From positions 1,206-65,205 of the forward strand of contig NZ_LMDI01000045.1 of assembly GCF_001425785.1 (NCBI RefSeq): a stretch of 64,000 nucleotides of DNA, read 5' to 3'. The translations under genes were made by a program, and so were the position numbers. The first letter of the stretch is position 1. Each line of letters opens with the position of its first letter. This document shows positions 38,021 to 45,768 of this stretch, one piece after another. The notes under the pieces are model-generated. The model had not been told where the DNA came from and searched no databases. It saw only the letters and a list, made by a program, of their open reading frames with translations. This DNA is from Rhizobacter sp. Root1221 (lineage in GTDB: Bacteria > Pseudomonadota > Gammaproteobacteria > Burkholderiales > Burkholderiaceae_C).

Positions 38021-38406
38021 AATTCATACCGGTGGTAGCCGTCGCGCGTCGCGTCGGCCAGGGGCTGAGCCACGACGCCGCCGCGGGGCCCTCGGTCGGA
38101 CATGTGGCCGTCGTTGTGCAGCAGCCGCAGTCCCGCGGGCGTGCTGATGATCACGCCCACGTGCCGGCCGAACGGGCCCTGCATCAGCACGATGTCTCCG
38201 TCTTGTGCGGGTGCCGGACCGGGTCGCCAACCGGAGGCTTCAGCCGCGCCTTTGATCGCCCGGACGTTGTCATCAGTAGCCACGGCGACGTCCGGCATGG
38301 CGATGCCGTACCGCTGCGCGAAGACCAGGCGCACAAGCGCCCAGCAGTGGAAATCGGGGGTCCATGCGCGCCCAATTAGGACCGTGGCCCAATGGCGAAC
38401 TGTCAT
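38002..38406 (-). CDS. NlpC/P60-family tail assembly protein (lambda K-like)
   Basis: A 134-residue cysteine peptidase domain. The catalytic Cys is in PDFHCWALVRLVF and the His in GRHVGVIISTPAG. In lambda, K has this domain and takes part in tail-tip assembly; in other phages it may help cut peptidoglycan at injection. The ATG overlaps the stop of the preceding tail gene by 4 bp. Confidence 0.88.
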   Translation of the reverse strand: MTVRHWATVLIGRAWTPDFHCWALVRLVFAQRYGIAMPDVAVATDDNVRAIKGAAEASGWRPGPAPAQDGDIVLMQGPFGRHVGVIISTPAGLRLLHNDGHMSDRGPRGGVVAQPLADATRDGYHRYEFWRRSL

Positions 38407-38954
38407 CGGGCGGTCAAGCCGGGATACTCTTCCGGCTTGTAGGTGAGCCGGGGAACAGCGACGTTGACCGGGTCCCCATAGGAAGCGCGAAGCGTCGCGG
38501 AAGTGCCGTCGATGGTCGACTCCGTGAATGTGAGTCGCAGGACCGGGAGCATGGCAGGCCCACTCAGGTCATCGCTGGCGTACACGCGCTCGATCAGCTC
38601 CCAGGGGATGTTGGTTCCCCTCGCAATTCGCAACGCATCCGACAGCAGCCCCGAGACATTGTCGATCGTGACATTGACGGTCGGAGTGGCCGCGTCGTCG
38701 GACTCCTCGCTGCGCGAGGCCTCGACGTACGAGGCCATGAAGGTGACAACCTCACCGGCATCTCTGGGGGCCGTTGATTCCAGCATGGCCTCCAGCGGTG
38801 CCATGTCGTGAACAATACGCGCCGGCTCCGGCAGCGTGGGATGCCACAGTTCGTACGTCAGCAGCATGGCACGACGCACCGGCGCGTACACGGCCGCCTC
38901 CGCGTAGGCCTCGCTGAACGTGACGCCCTTTCTCGGGGGTAGGTATGTTGGCAT
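38403..38954 (-). CDS. minor tail protein, DUF1833-like
   Basis: A 183-residue protein starting MPTYLPPRKGVTFSEAYAEA. The middle (HPTLPEPARIVHDMAPLEAM, then VVTFMASYVEASRSEESDDA and TPTVNVTIDNVS) matches the phage family usually called DUF1833, found next to NlpC/P60 and J genes. It probably corresponds in function to lambda L, near the tail tip. A TTG two codons upstream is an alternative start. Confidence 0.75.
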   Translation of the reverse strand: MPTYLPPRKGVTFSEAYAEAAVYAPVRRAMLLTYELWHPTLPEPARIVHDMAPLEAMLESTAPRDAGEVVTFMASYVEASRSEESDDAATPTVNVTIDNVSGLLSDALRIARGTNIPWELIERVYASDDLSGPAMLPVLRLTFTESTIDGTSATLRASYGDPVNVAVPRLTYKPEEYPGLTAR

Positions 38955-38986
38955 GCTCAAAAATCTGGCTCGTGTTGGTGAGTTGG

Positions 38987-39616
38987 CTAAAAGCCTGCCG
39001 CGCGCGCCACGGCAGCATCTCTGGTTCTGCGTTTGAATTCATCTGCTCCGGAACGGCGGATGCACCAAGCCGTGCCGCGCGCCTGGGCCGCAACGATGCC
39101 GCTCGCGCGGTGCATGCCATTCATGCGGCGGTGCCAGTGGTAGCCCACACGCGGGACATAGGCCGCGCCCCCCTGGGCCACCTGCCAGTAAAGCGGGTGC
39201 TCGATCCACACATCACCAGACGGGATCAACCGCAGCGCCGACAGTGCAGCGGCGGTCTGCATCAGCGCCAGGTGATGCACCATCAACGGGGAGCCGGCAT
39301 GCACGACGGGATCGTACGGTGCCGGCCTGCTGCGAAGCGGTGCCATGCCAGGCCGAACGGTCAGTTCGTCGGTGTAGGCGAGCGGCCGGCCGGCGGCCAC
39401 GCACTCGTCGAGCACGTCGGCAATGTCGTGCGGCAGGCTGTCGTCACTGTCCAGGAAAAACACGTGCTCCGTCCGCACCCGGGCCAGCGCGCGGCGCCGG
39501 GCCGCATGGATACCGGCCGTGGTCGTGAAGGTCTCGCAGTGGTTCAGGGCCACCACCCCGGCGGGCAGCATCATCGTGACGGGCTCGCGGCTCAGGATCA
39601 GGGCGGTGATGCTCAC
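38987..39616 (-). CDS. glycosyltransferase-like protein in the tail module
   Basis: GTG at 39616 overlaps the upstream stop (GTGA) and gives 209 residues. It looks like a small family 2 glycosyltransferase: VRTEHVFFLDSDDSLPHDIA carries the D-x-D nucleotide-sugar motif (DSD), followed by RPLAYTDELTVRPG and a WHRRMNGMH segment. There is no membrane helix. Glycosyltransferases are unusual between minor tail genes; it might modify a virion protein or the host surface. Family assignment rests on the DxD region and overall pattern. Confidence 0.6.
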   Translation of the reverse strand: MSITALILSREPVTMMLPAGVVALNHCETFTTTAGIHAARRRALARVRTEHVFFLDSDDSLPHDIADVLDECVAAGRPLAYTDELTVRPGMAPLRSRPAPYDPVVHAGSPLMVHHLALMQTAAALSALRLIPSGDVWIEHPLYWQVAQGGAAYVPRVGYHWHRRMNGMHRASGIVAAQARGTAWCIRRSGADEFKRRTRDAAVARAAGF

Positions 39617-40458
39617 GATGCCACCCACAACCATTCAATGTTCGCGTACCCGTTCCACTCTCCTTCGAAATACGTCGGGATGCACGTTGCCTGCAGGAGA
39701 CCAGGGCACGCGACACCGCCCACGGTGGCGGAGACCTTGGCTACACCGCCAGAAATCGCGGTTATGAAGTTGAACTCCGGGTCTCGATGAAGGAACCATT
39801 CCAGATCAAACATCCCGAGAAACCCGGGGTCCGTTCGGTTGCCAACCTCCGGCGGGTCGTCGGCCTCGATGATCGGCACCCAACTGACCAGGGTGAACTC
39901 CACGTCGGCCAGCGCGCCAGCTCCGCCTACGATGCCGCCGCACAGCGCGTTGCCGCCGTTGTTCTCATCCGGTAGCGTGCCGGAGTTGGACTGCGCTGGC
40001 GTGGCCACATCCATTTCTTGCACCGGATCGCACCAGCCCATGGCAAAGTCGCCGCCACCTCCGCCGGTCACCTCCGGCGTGCCCAGGCCGCGCACCTCCA
40101 ACACCGCAGTGACGTTCCAGCCGACCCCGGGCAGAAACTCGGACCAAGTCGGCGTACCCACAAACCGGCGGAACCGATATGCGCCCTCGGGAACGCCTTG
40201 CGGCAAAGGCCAGTGGGCTCCGAACCAGCACCCGCCAAAGACCAGCGTGTCTCGCCACCAGGATCGGAACACCTCGGCCTGCGCAAAGGTGAACAGGAAT
40301 GCGGCCTGCTCGCGCTGCAAGAGATCTCGTTGCAGAACGCGAGACTTCAGCGGTCCGGCGGTCCCGCCCTCAGGAGAAAGAAGCCGGCGCTCCTTCGACT
40401 GGACCTCCGACATGCGTGGGCACGGCAAACCGGATGGGTAGATCAACGAATCGGCCAT
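39613..40458 (-). CDS. putative minor tail protein, 281 aa
   Basis: The ATG at 40458 (MADSLIYPSGLPCPRMSEVQ) overlaps the previous stop by one base (TGATG). The first 100 residues (SPEGGTAGPLKSRVLQRDLL, FTFAQAEVFRSWWRDTLVFG, GAHWPLPQGVPEG) are typical of a tail protein found after tape measure genes in Burkholderiales siphophages. The C-terminal half, Gly-rich and beta-like, is variable. Exact role unknown; by position it links tail tube and tip. Confidence 0.65.
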   Translation of the reverse strand: MADSLIYPSGLPCPRMSEVQSKERRLLSPEGGTAGPLKSRVLQRDLLQREQAAFLFTFAQAEVFRSWWRDTLVFGGCWFGAHWPLPQGVPEGAYRFRRFVGTPTWSEFLPGVGWNVTAVLEVRGLGTPEVTGGGGGDFAMGWCDPVQEMDVATPAQSNSGTLPDENNGGNALCGGIVGGAGALADVEFTLVSWVPIIEADDPPEVGNRTDPGFLGMFDLEWFLHRDPEFNFITAISGGVAKVSATVGGVACPGLLQATCIPTYFEGEWNGYANIEWLWVAS

Positions 40459-41009
40459 CAGGTTGCCTCGATGGTGATGCGGCCGGCGAACCGCCGATCG
40501 TGCTGAACCGGCACGGACCCGGACGCAGCCACGCTGACCCGCCCAGAGAAGGGCCGCCCGACCGATGGCATAGCGGTCCCGGTAGCCGGAATCGACACAC
40601 GGCCGCCGAAACTGCTCCGACCGGGCCCGTCCAGGCTGGGCTCGCCCGTCAGCAGCAAACGCCCATTGAGCCGAAATCGCCCACGTGCGAGGGCCGACGT
40701 GGTGTAGGGCTCGAACCACATGGCCTCCCACCACATCGGCGCACCGCCCTCGGTCATGACGAACGCGGAGAATGGCCGCGAACCCGCGGCCGCGTCCTGC
40801 TCGAACCAATCGTGCAGCGCCTTCATCTCGTCCCCCTCAAGCAGCAGGGACACCGACTGAACGCGAGGTGCGATGGTGAACTTGCGACGCTTGCGGCTGT
40901 GACCCGTTGTGGGCGTCGAGTTGCCGAATACCTCGCGCACTTCGATCGCATGGCCGGACGCGAGAAAGTACGGCAGTCCGCCGGGCAGCTTCAGATCTGG
41001 AAGGGGCAC
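40458..41009 (-). CDS. putative minor tail protein, 183 aa (lambda M-like position)
   Basis: I chose the GTG at 41009 because GGAGGGG lies 5-6 bp upstream and it follows the tape measure stop directly; the protein then starts VPLPDLKLPGGLPYF. Residues 45-110 (RKRRKFTIAPRVQSVSLLLE, MKALHDWFEQDAAAGSRPFS) look like a small phage-tail domain that binds the tape measure end. The C-terminal 60 residues form three short repeats (GRVSIPATGTAM, GRVSVAASGSVPV, GRITIEAT). Confidence 0.65.
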   Translation of the reverse strand: MPLPDLKLPGGLPYFLASGHAIEVREVFGNSTPTTGHSRKRRKFTIAPRVQSVSLLLEGDEMKALHDWFEQDAAAGSRPFSAFVMTEGGAPMWWEAMWFEPYTTSALARGRFRLNGRLLLTGEPSLDGPGRSSFGGRVSIPATGTAMPSVGRPFSGRVSVAASGSVPVQHDRRFAGRITIEAT

Positions 41010-41010
41010 C

Positions 41011-43152
41011 TCAGCCCCTCCGCTCGAGTTGACGGCTGAGCCCAAACGTCCGGCGCTGCGCCTGAGAGATGGGGCCACCGGCCGCAAGGTCGGACGTCAT
41101 CTCCTCGCGCATCATGCCGCGCACGATGACCCGGAGGTTGCCGTCTGAACCCTTGCGTGTCTGGACATCCTGGCCGTGGTTCTCGACCGTGACGCTGCCC
41201 CCCCCTCCGCCGCCATTGGCCGGGTTGTACTTCGCTGGCACAACCGCCTCGCCCTTGTGCAGGGACGCCACAAAGCCGTCGTGCGGCACGAAGTTGGTTC
41301 CCGTAGCCAGCTCGGGCAGGAATTGCGTGCCCTCGCTGTAGCTGCCGTTCTGGTACGTGTCGCCCGAGTTGTATCCACCTCCGAAGGCCCCGCCGATCAG
41401 CTTCGCGAAGCCGTTCACCAGCGCGTCGGTGTTGCCGCCCCCCTTGCCTGTGAGAGAACCGATCAGGTCGGCGGCCAATGCCTGAGCGACCATGTTCTGG
41501 AGCAGGCTGACCCACCGTTTGCCGATGTCGTCGAAGTTTCCACCCAGCATCTCGCTCAGTTCGGCACCGAGCGTCTGCTGAATGCTGCGCTCGGCCTCTT
41601 TCGCGGCTTCAGTCGCCTGCTTGAACGCCTCCGAACCCTTCTCCGCAGCACCGTTCATCCGGTCGACAGCCTGCTGCCCTGCCCGACCGTACAAGTCGAG
41701 CGAGATGCGCCCGGCAGCGAACAGTTCGTCGAGCCGTTCGATGCGCGCGATGTACTCTTCCTGAGGTGTCCGCGTCTCGCTGTACATCGAAGCGACTTCA
41801 TCCGCGAGCTGCTTTTGGACGGAGGCCAGCGCCTTCGTCGTCTCCAGCTCCGACTTCTTCTGGGCCGCAGCTGCCTTGTCCGCATCGAGCCGTGCAGCGG
41901 CCGCGAACGCCGCGCCTGCTTGGGCTGCATCGTCGAATCGGCGGCCAGCTGCGATGTCCGCGGCAACACGTTCCACCTCGGACAGATGCTCGGTCTTCTC
42001 GATCCTCTTTCGCAGGTTGTCGATGTAGGTCTCGGCCTCCTGATGGGCGCGTGCTGCGGCAGCGGTCCCCGCAGCGGATGCTCGCGCCGCTTCTGCAGCC
42101 GCCTTCTTCTCGGCCTCTTCGCGCTTCTTCGCCGCCTCGACCTGACCGGCAAGGTCCGGAAGCTTCTCCTGCGGCGCGGCCACAGCTGGGCCGGTGCCGT
42201 AGATGCCTTTGACCTCGTCGCTCGCCTTCGCCGCATTGCGCGAGAGCACCTCGACGTCCTTCGAGAGGCGAGCAATGCGGGATTGCTGTTCGGAGGTGGG
42301 ACTGTCCACCTCGCGCAGCTTGATCAGTTCATCAGTGACCTTCGACAGGGACGCGGACAAAGCGCGCGCCCGCGCTTGAGCGGCATCGCCTCCGAAGCTG
42401 CCGGCTTCGATGTCGCCGCGGAAGTACTCGAACGCTTGGTTGAGCGCCGGGATCACTTCTGAGGTCAGCGCCCGGGCAAAGTTGGTGGCGTTCGCTTGGA
42501 GGTTGGCCAACTGCTTGTTGTACTTCTCTGCCTCGGCTGCCTGGTCGGACGTAGCCGTGGCCACCAACTCGCCCTTGTCGGCCACGTCCTGCAAGAACGG
42601 AGCAAGCTCCTTCATCGACTTGCCGAACAGCGCGCTGACCACGGCTGCCTTGTTGGCGTCCGTCTCGAAGCCGTTGAGCGCCACAGCGATCTGCACCAGG
42701 GCCTCGGCCGGGTCGAGCTTCTTCAGCGCCTCGACGTCCAGTCCGATCTCGCGGATGGCGATCCCCGCCGCGTCGTTCTTTCCAGCGTCCTGCAGTGCCT
42801 TGTTGAGTTTCACCAGCGAGGTTTCAACGGTCTCGAACGTTCCGCCAGCGCGCCGCGAGATGTCGTCAAGGGCGCTGATGTTCTCGACACTGGAGCCGGT
42901 CGCGTCGCGCAGATCGTTGAACGCGTCGAGGCCATCGATCGCCGCGCTGAACATGTTCGGCAGCGCCTGTGCCAGCTCGAGGGCGGCACCGGCCAGGCCG
43001 ACACCCACAGCGGTTCCAATTGCCACAGCACGCGTGGTCATCTGCTGCTCGAAACGCCGAGCCTCCAGCTCGGCCTTCGTGAGCCCGTTCGAGAACTCCG
43101 CCGCATCGAGCGACACCCCGACGCTCAGGTTCGCGATCTTGCCGGTTGCCAT
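41011..43152 (-). CDS. tail tape measure protein
   Basis: A 713-residue protein that sets tail length and is threaded through the tube. The N-terminus MATGKIANLSVGVSLDAAEF and LTKAELEARRFEQQMTTRAV is typical. A hydrophobic stretch at about 45-65, GSSVENISALDDISRRAGGT and an Ala/Glu/Lys-rich coiled coil around residues 330-370 follow. The C-terminal part resembles a tape-measure C-terminal domain. At about 0.15 nm per residue the predicted tail is near 107 nm. It begins immediately after the stop of the gpGT frame. Confidence 0.92.
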   Translation of the reverse strand: MATGKIANLSVGVSLDAAEFSNGLTKAELEARRFEQQMTTRAVAIGTAVGVGLAGAALELAQALPNMFSAAIDGLDAFNDLRDATGSSVENISALDDISRRAGGTFETVETSLVKLNKALQDAGKNDAAGIAIREIGLDVEALKKLDPAEALVQIAVALNGFETDANKAAVVSALFGKSMKELAPFLQDVADKGELVATATSDQAAEAEKYNKQLANLQANATNFARALTSEVIPALNQAFEYFRGDIEAGSFGGDAAQARARALSASLSKVTDELIKLREVDSPTSEQQSRIARLSKDVEVLSRNAAKASDEVKGIYGTGPAVAAPQEKLPDLAGQVEAAKKREEAEKKAAAEAARASAAGTAAAARAHQEAETYIDNLRKRIEKTEHLSEVERVAADIAAGRRFDDAAQAGAAFAAAARLDADKAAAAQKKSELETTKALASVQKQLADEVASMYSETRTPQEEYIARIERLDELFAAGRISLDLYGRAGQQAVDRMNGAAEKGSEAFKQATEAAKEAERSIQQTLGAELSEMLGGNFDDIGKRWVSLLQNMVAQALAADLIGSLTGKGGGNTDALVNGFAKLIGGAFGGGYNSGDTYQNGSYSEGTQFLPELATGTNFVPHDGFVASLHKGEAVVPAKYNPANGGGGGGSVTVENHGQDVQTRKGSDGNLRVIVRGMMREEMTSDLAAGGPISQAQRRTFGLSRQLERRG

Positions 43153-43862
43153 CTACTTCACTCCTTTTTGACGTTCATGCCGCGGTCTGACGCGGTGCAC
43201 CTTCAGCCCTCCGCCGGCGGCGCTGAAGACAGCGGCGGCCACCTCCGCCCCGCCCTTCCCCTCGTCTTCGGGCCACAGGCGCTTGAGACTGAACAGGTCA
43301 GCCTGGTCGAACTCGAAATCCTTGTTTCCGGTCGACCAGGCGATGAACGCCGTGATCTGCGCCAACAGCTTCTCGATGCGGCGGAACGCCAGCGGCTTGC
43401 GCCTTGCCACCCACGCCTGCATCTCGCCCTCGGTCATGACCCGTGACAACTCCTCCACCGTCATGCCGAGCTGCTCGGCCAGGTCGAAGAGGAACTCTTG
43501 CCGCGGGTCTAGGCGTTTCCCTCGTCGCCCGCCTTCGGGCCGTTGGCCTTGTTCGCGGCTTCGTAGATCCGTCGAACCACATCGGGCGTGAGGCTGGAGA
43601 GCGTGTGCGCGTCCGCCTCCGAATCGATGTCGAACAGCATCGCCCCCGCCTCGTCGCACAGGACCATCGACAGCGAACGCCCCACATCCAAGCCGTCGTC
43701 CTTGCGCAAGGCATCGAGTCGCTTGCGGTTTTGACTCGCCGTGTAGATGGTCTGTACGGCAACGAAAACCTCACCCAGCCCAGGAATCTCGACCTTGACC
43801 GGCGGCGGATTCGTCGCCGCGGCGACGGCGGCCCGAAGGCTCATGCGATCGAGCGCGCTCAC
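43153..43862 (-). CDS. tail assembly chaperone gpGT, made by -1 frameshift
   Basis: Fusion of the upstream gpG frame with the downstream gpT frame. On the minus strand the slippery heptamer G-GGA-AAC (GGGAAAC, 43521 to 43515) lies four codons before the gpG stop and is phased X-XXY-YYZ. A -1 slip there continues as GKRLDPRQEFLFDLAEQLGM and ends after the ARRKPLAFRRIEKLLAQ region typical of lambda-T-like proteins, giving about 236 residues. The T part has no good start of its own. The fusion recruits the tape measure protein and tube subunits during assembly. Confidence 0.88.
43509..43862 (-). CDS. tail assembly chaperone gpG
   Basis: A 117-residue unshifted product starting at GTG 43862, which overlaps the tube gene stop (GTGA). 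Core: VKVEIPGLGEVFVAVQTIYT and SMVLCDEAGAMLFDIDSEAD, and it ends at a TAG at 43509. In lambda the G:GT ratio set by frameshifting is critical for tail assembly, and the GGGAAAC site near the end supports the same here. ATG at 43844 is an alternative start. Confidence 0.85.
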   Translation of the reverse strand: MSALDRMSLRAAVAAATNPPPVKVEIPGLGEVFVAVQTIYTASQNRKRLDALRKDDGLDVGRSLSMVLCDEAGAMLFDIDSEADAHTLSSLTPDVVRRIYEAANKANGPKAGDEGNA

Positions 43863-44521
43863 GCCACACCGCTTTCGAAAACGTAGATCTCGCCGGTGAG
43901 GCGGATGGTGGCGGAGCCTTGCCACAGGCCGCCGTTTCCGCCGGTCAGGTTCTGCGACTGCACCGATCCCAGGGCAACGACGCGCCCGCCGTCCTTTGGG
44001 AACAGCAGATCGAAGGCCAGGATTTCACCCGATCGCTTGGCCGCCCGCATTGCCACCTGAATCGGAGAGTTCAACGCCGCCAGGTAGTCGAGCTGCATGG
44101 TGCCCGGATCCGACAACCCAATCTCGAACTCCTTGGCCTTCGAACAGATCGTCGTGGCTTCGTATTCGTCCGCAGCACCGTCCTGCTGGTTGAAGTTCTG
44201 CAGCTCGCAGAACGGGGACATGTCGGCAGGCGCGAGGGTGCCGCCCGAGATGTACGCCGTGTAGTCGGTCGAGTCCACGCCGATCAGGTCCAGGTCGTTC
44301 GCGGTGGCCCCCTCCTGCACGACGTACAGGTTGCCGTTCAGCTCGGTCATGCCGACGACGCCGGCGACCTTGACGGGAGTCCCGTCCTCGAGGCCGTGTG
44401 CCGCACTGGTGACGTTGGCCGGGTCATCGTTGGTGACGGCGGTGATCGCCTTCGTGGCCAGGAATCCGATCTGCACCCGGAACTGCGAGCCCGGGAACTT
44501 GTAGCGCTTTGCGGAGGGCAT
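43859..44521 (-). CDS. major tail tube protein with an inserted FCCH-like domain
   Basis: A 220-residue tube subunit. Residues 1-25 and about 95-220 (FCELQNFNQQDGAADEYEAT, GTMQLDYLAALNSPIQVAMR, SATIRLTGEIYVFESGVA) form the tube fold. About residues 26-92 (ITAVTNDDPANVTSAAHGLE, TELNGNLYVVQ, DSTDYTAYISGGTL) match the beta-barrel insert often labelled ubiquitin-activating E1 FCCH-like in phage virion proteins, probably displayed on the tail surface. Position before gpG/gpGT and the tape measure supports the call. Confidence 0.85.
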   Translation of the reverse strand: MPSAKRYKFPGSQFRVQIGFLATKAITAVTNDDPANVTSAAHGLEDGTPVKVAGVVGMTELNGNLYVVQEGATANDLDLIGVDSTDYTAYISGGTLAPADMSPFCELQNFNQQDGAADEYEATTICSKAKEFEIGLSDPGTMQLDYLAALNSPIQVAMRAAKRSGEILAFDLLFPKDGGRVVALGSVQSQNLTGGNGGLWQGSATIRLTGEIYVFESGVA

Positions 44522-44550
44522 GTTGATCGCCTTTCGTTTGGATAAAAAAA

Positions 44551-44569
44551 GGGCCGCACTTGGCGGCCC
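44551..44569 (-). terminator. strong intrinsic terminator between head and tail genes
   Basis: Stem GGGCCGC (44551-44557) / GCGGCCC (44563-44569) with a 5-nt loop; on the minus strand it is followed by seven T. It lies after the tail-completion gene and before the tube gene, where it would cut the late transcript unless RNA polymerase is antiterminated. It may also set the ratio of upstream to downstream messages. Confidence 0.8.
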
Positions 44570-44588
44570 CGATGGAGAATTGGTTCGC

Positions 44589-44978
44589 TCAGACGCTGGA
44601 GAGGTAGACGACGTAGTCGAGGGAGACCCGAGCGGTCTTGGTCGCGGCCTCGTCGAACTCGTTCTCGGCCGCCCAGATGAACTCCGGCCCGAGGGCGCGC
44701 ATCGCGGTCAGCACCTGGGAGCGCAGTTGCGACAACTCGATCCCTCCCTTCGCAGCATCTGTGACCACGTCCAGCTGCAGGCGGTAGTCCGCCGTGTCCT
44801 CCCCGCCATCACCGCAGATGGATTCCGACGGCACCGCGTCGATGACGGTGATGCGGATGGCTGGCCAAGTGGGAGCGGCAGCGTTGATTGGCTGGGGGAA
44901 CAGCCTGGCGTAGACGCGACCACCCACAAGCGGGGTCAGTGCCGCAACGACGGCGGCCAGCATGTCTTGGCGGTTCAC
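44589..44978 (-). CDS. tail completion protein (DUF3168-like)
   Basis: A 129-residue protein from a GTG at 44978 that overlaps the previous stop (GTGA). VYARLFPQPINAAAPTWPAI and ADYRLQLDVVTDAAKGGIEL are typical of the small protein that caps the tail tube toward the head in HK97-like phages. Only this C-terminal part of a longer open frame is conserved, which supports the internal start. Confidence 0.75.
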   Translation of the reverse strand: MNRQDMLAAVVAALTPLVGGRVYARLFPQPINAAAPTWPAIRITVIDAVPSESICGDGGEDTADYRLQLDVVTDAAKGGIELSQLRSQVLTAMRALGPEFIWAAENEFDEAATKTARVSLDYVVYLSSV

Positions 44979-45433
44979 GTTTCCAGATCCTTGATGGCCT
45001 TTTTGATCCGATCCCCGAATCGCTTGGACACCGCCGCGGCCGCCGGCTGAGCCGCGGCATCTGCACCGGGCCGGAAGAACGGCTGTGCCGGCGCGGTGAC
45101 GGTACCGAACTCCTGCAGCACAGCCACCCGAGAGGCGTATCCGTACTTGCGTTTGCCTCGCATGACCACCAGGTGCTCCGACGTTGCAGACGTCTGCGAT
45201 GGCTTCAAACGCTTCACCACGACGTTGCGTTCGAGGTTGCGCGGTTCGACCATCACGTCTTCGATCCTGTACGGCTCGTCCGCAACAGGAGCGCGTCTGG
45301 CGATCTCCTTCTTGAACACCGTGGCACCGGCTGACGTGGCGGACCGCGCAACGTTCTTTTGCACCTTTTCGTCGAGCTGTTTGAACTTCAGCCCCAGTTC
45401 GCGGAGGCCCTTGACGACGATCGAGCGGGCCAT
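44975..45433 (-). CDS. HK97 gp10-like head-tail joining protein
   Basis: A 152-residue protein starting MARSIVVKGLRELGLKFKQL. Helix pattern KVQKNVARSATSAGATVFKK followed by EIARRAPV and a C-terminal FRPGADAAAQPAAAAVSKRF match the HK97 gp10 family, which joins tail to head in HK97-like phages. A dispersed palindrome copy (45185-45197) is read in frame as QTSA in KPSQTSATSEH. Confidence 0.83.
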   Translation of the reverse strand: MARSIVVKGLRELGLKFKQLDEKVQKNVARSATSAGATVFKKEIARRAPVADEPYRIEDVMVEPRNLERNVVVKRLKPSQTSATSEHLVVMRGKRKYGYASRVAVLQEFGTVTAPAQPFFRPGADAAAQPAAAAVSKRFGDRIKKAIKDLET

Positions 45434-45435
45434 GC

Positions 45436-45765
45436 CTACTTCTCCACCATCTTGAGGAAGACCGATTGGTCCTCCACCTGACCGTCTGCCGCGGTGATCC
45501 GGCAGGTGACACGCAGCTGGCTGTTCAGCTTGATGGTCGCATCCGGTGCGACCCGAACACGGGCGATGACCACACCGGCCGCGACGCTCGTCTGAACCAC
45601 TTCCAGGCCGTCAGCAGCGATCACCGCGTGTGAGGCGTACGCGGACTCGATGTCGGCCAGCCAAGACGTCCAGTCGAAAGGGATGTCTCGCACCGCGTCA
45701 AGGTCGAAGCGTGCCACTGGCTTGAACTTGTTCGAAAGATCCCACGCTGAGCCGGTCGTTGCCAT
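45436..45765 (-). CDS. hypothetical phage structural protein, 109 aa
   Basis: MATTGSAWDLSNKFKPVARF, then DIPFDWTSWLADIESAYASH and a beta-rich second half (VVIARVRVAPDATIKLNSQL) ending with EDQSVFLKMVEK. I recognise it as a recurring small gene of Burkholderiales siphophages between adhesin-like and gp10-like genes, without assigned function. It looks like a compact beta-sandwich and could be a fibre-to-neck adaptor. Confidence 0.65.
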   Translation of the reverse strand: MATTGSAWDLSNKFKPVARFDLDAVRDIPFDWTSWLADIESAYASHAVIAADGLEVVQTSVAAGVVIARVRVAPDATIKLNSQLRVTCRITAADGQVEDQSVFLKMVEK

Positions 45766-45768
45766 TGT

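Noticed and set aside
44979-45512. Upstream extension of the tail completion frame
   Set aside because: It overlaps the gp10-like gene in another frame and has no domain; the GTG at 44978 with GTGA overlap is a better start.
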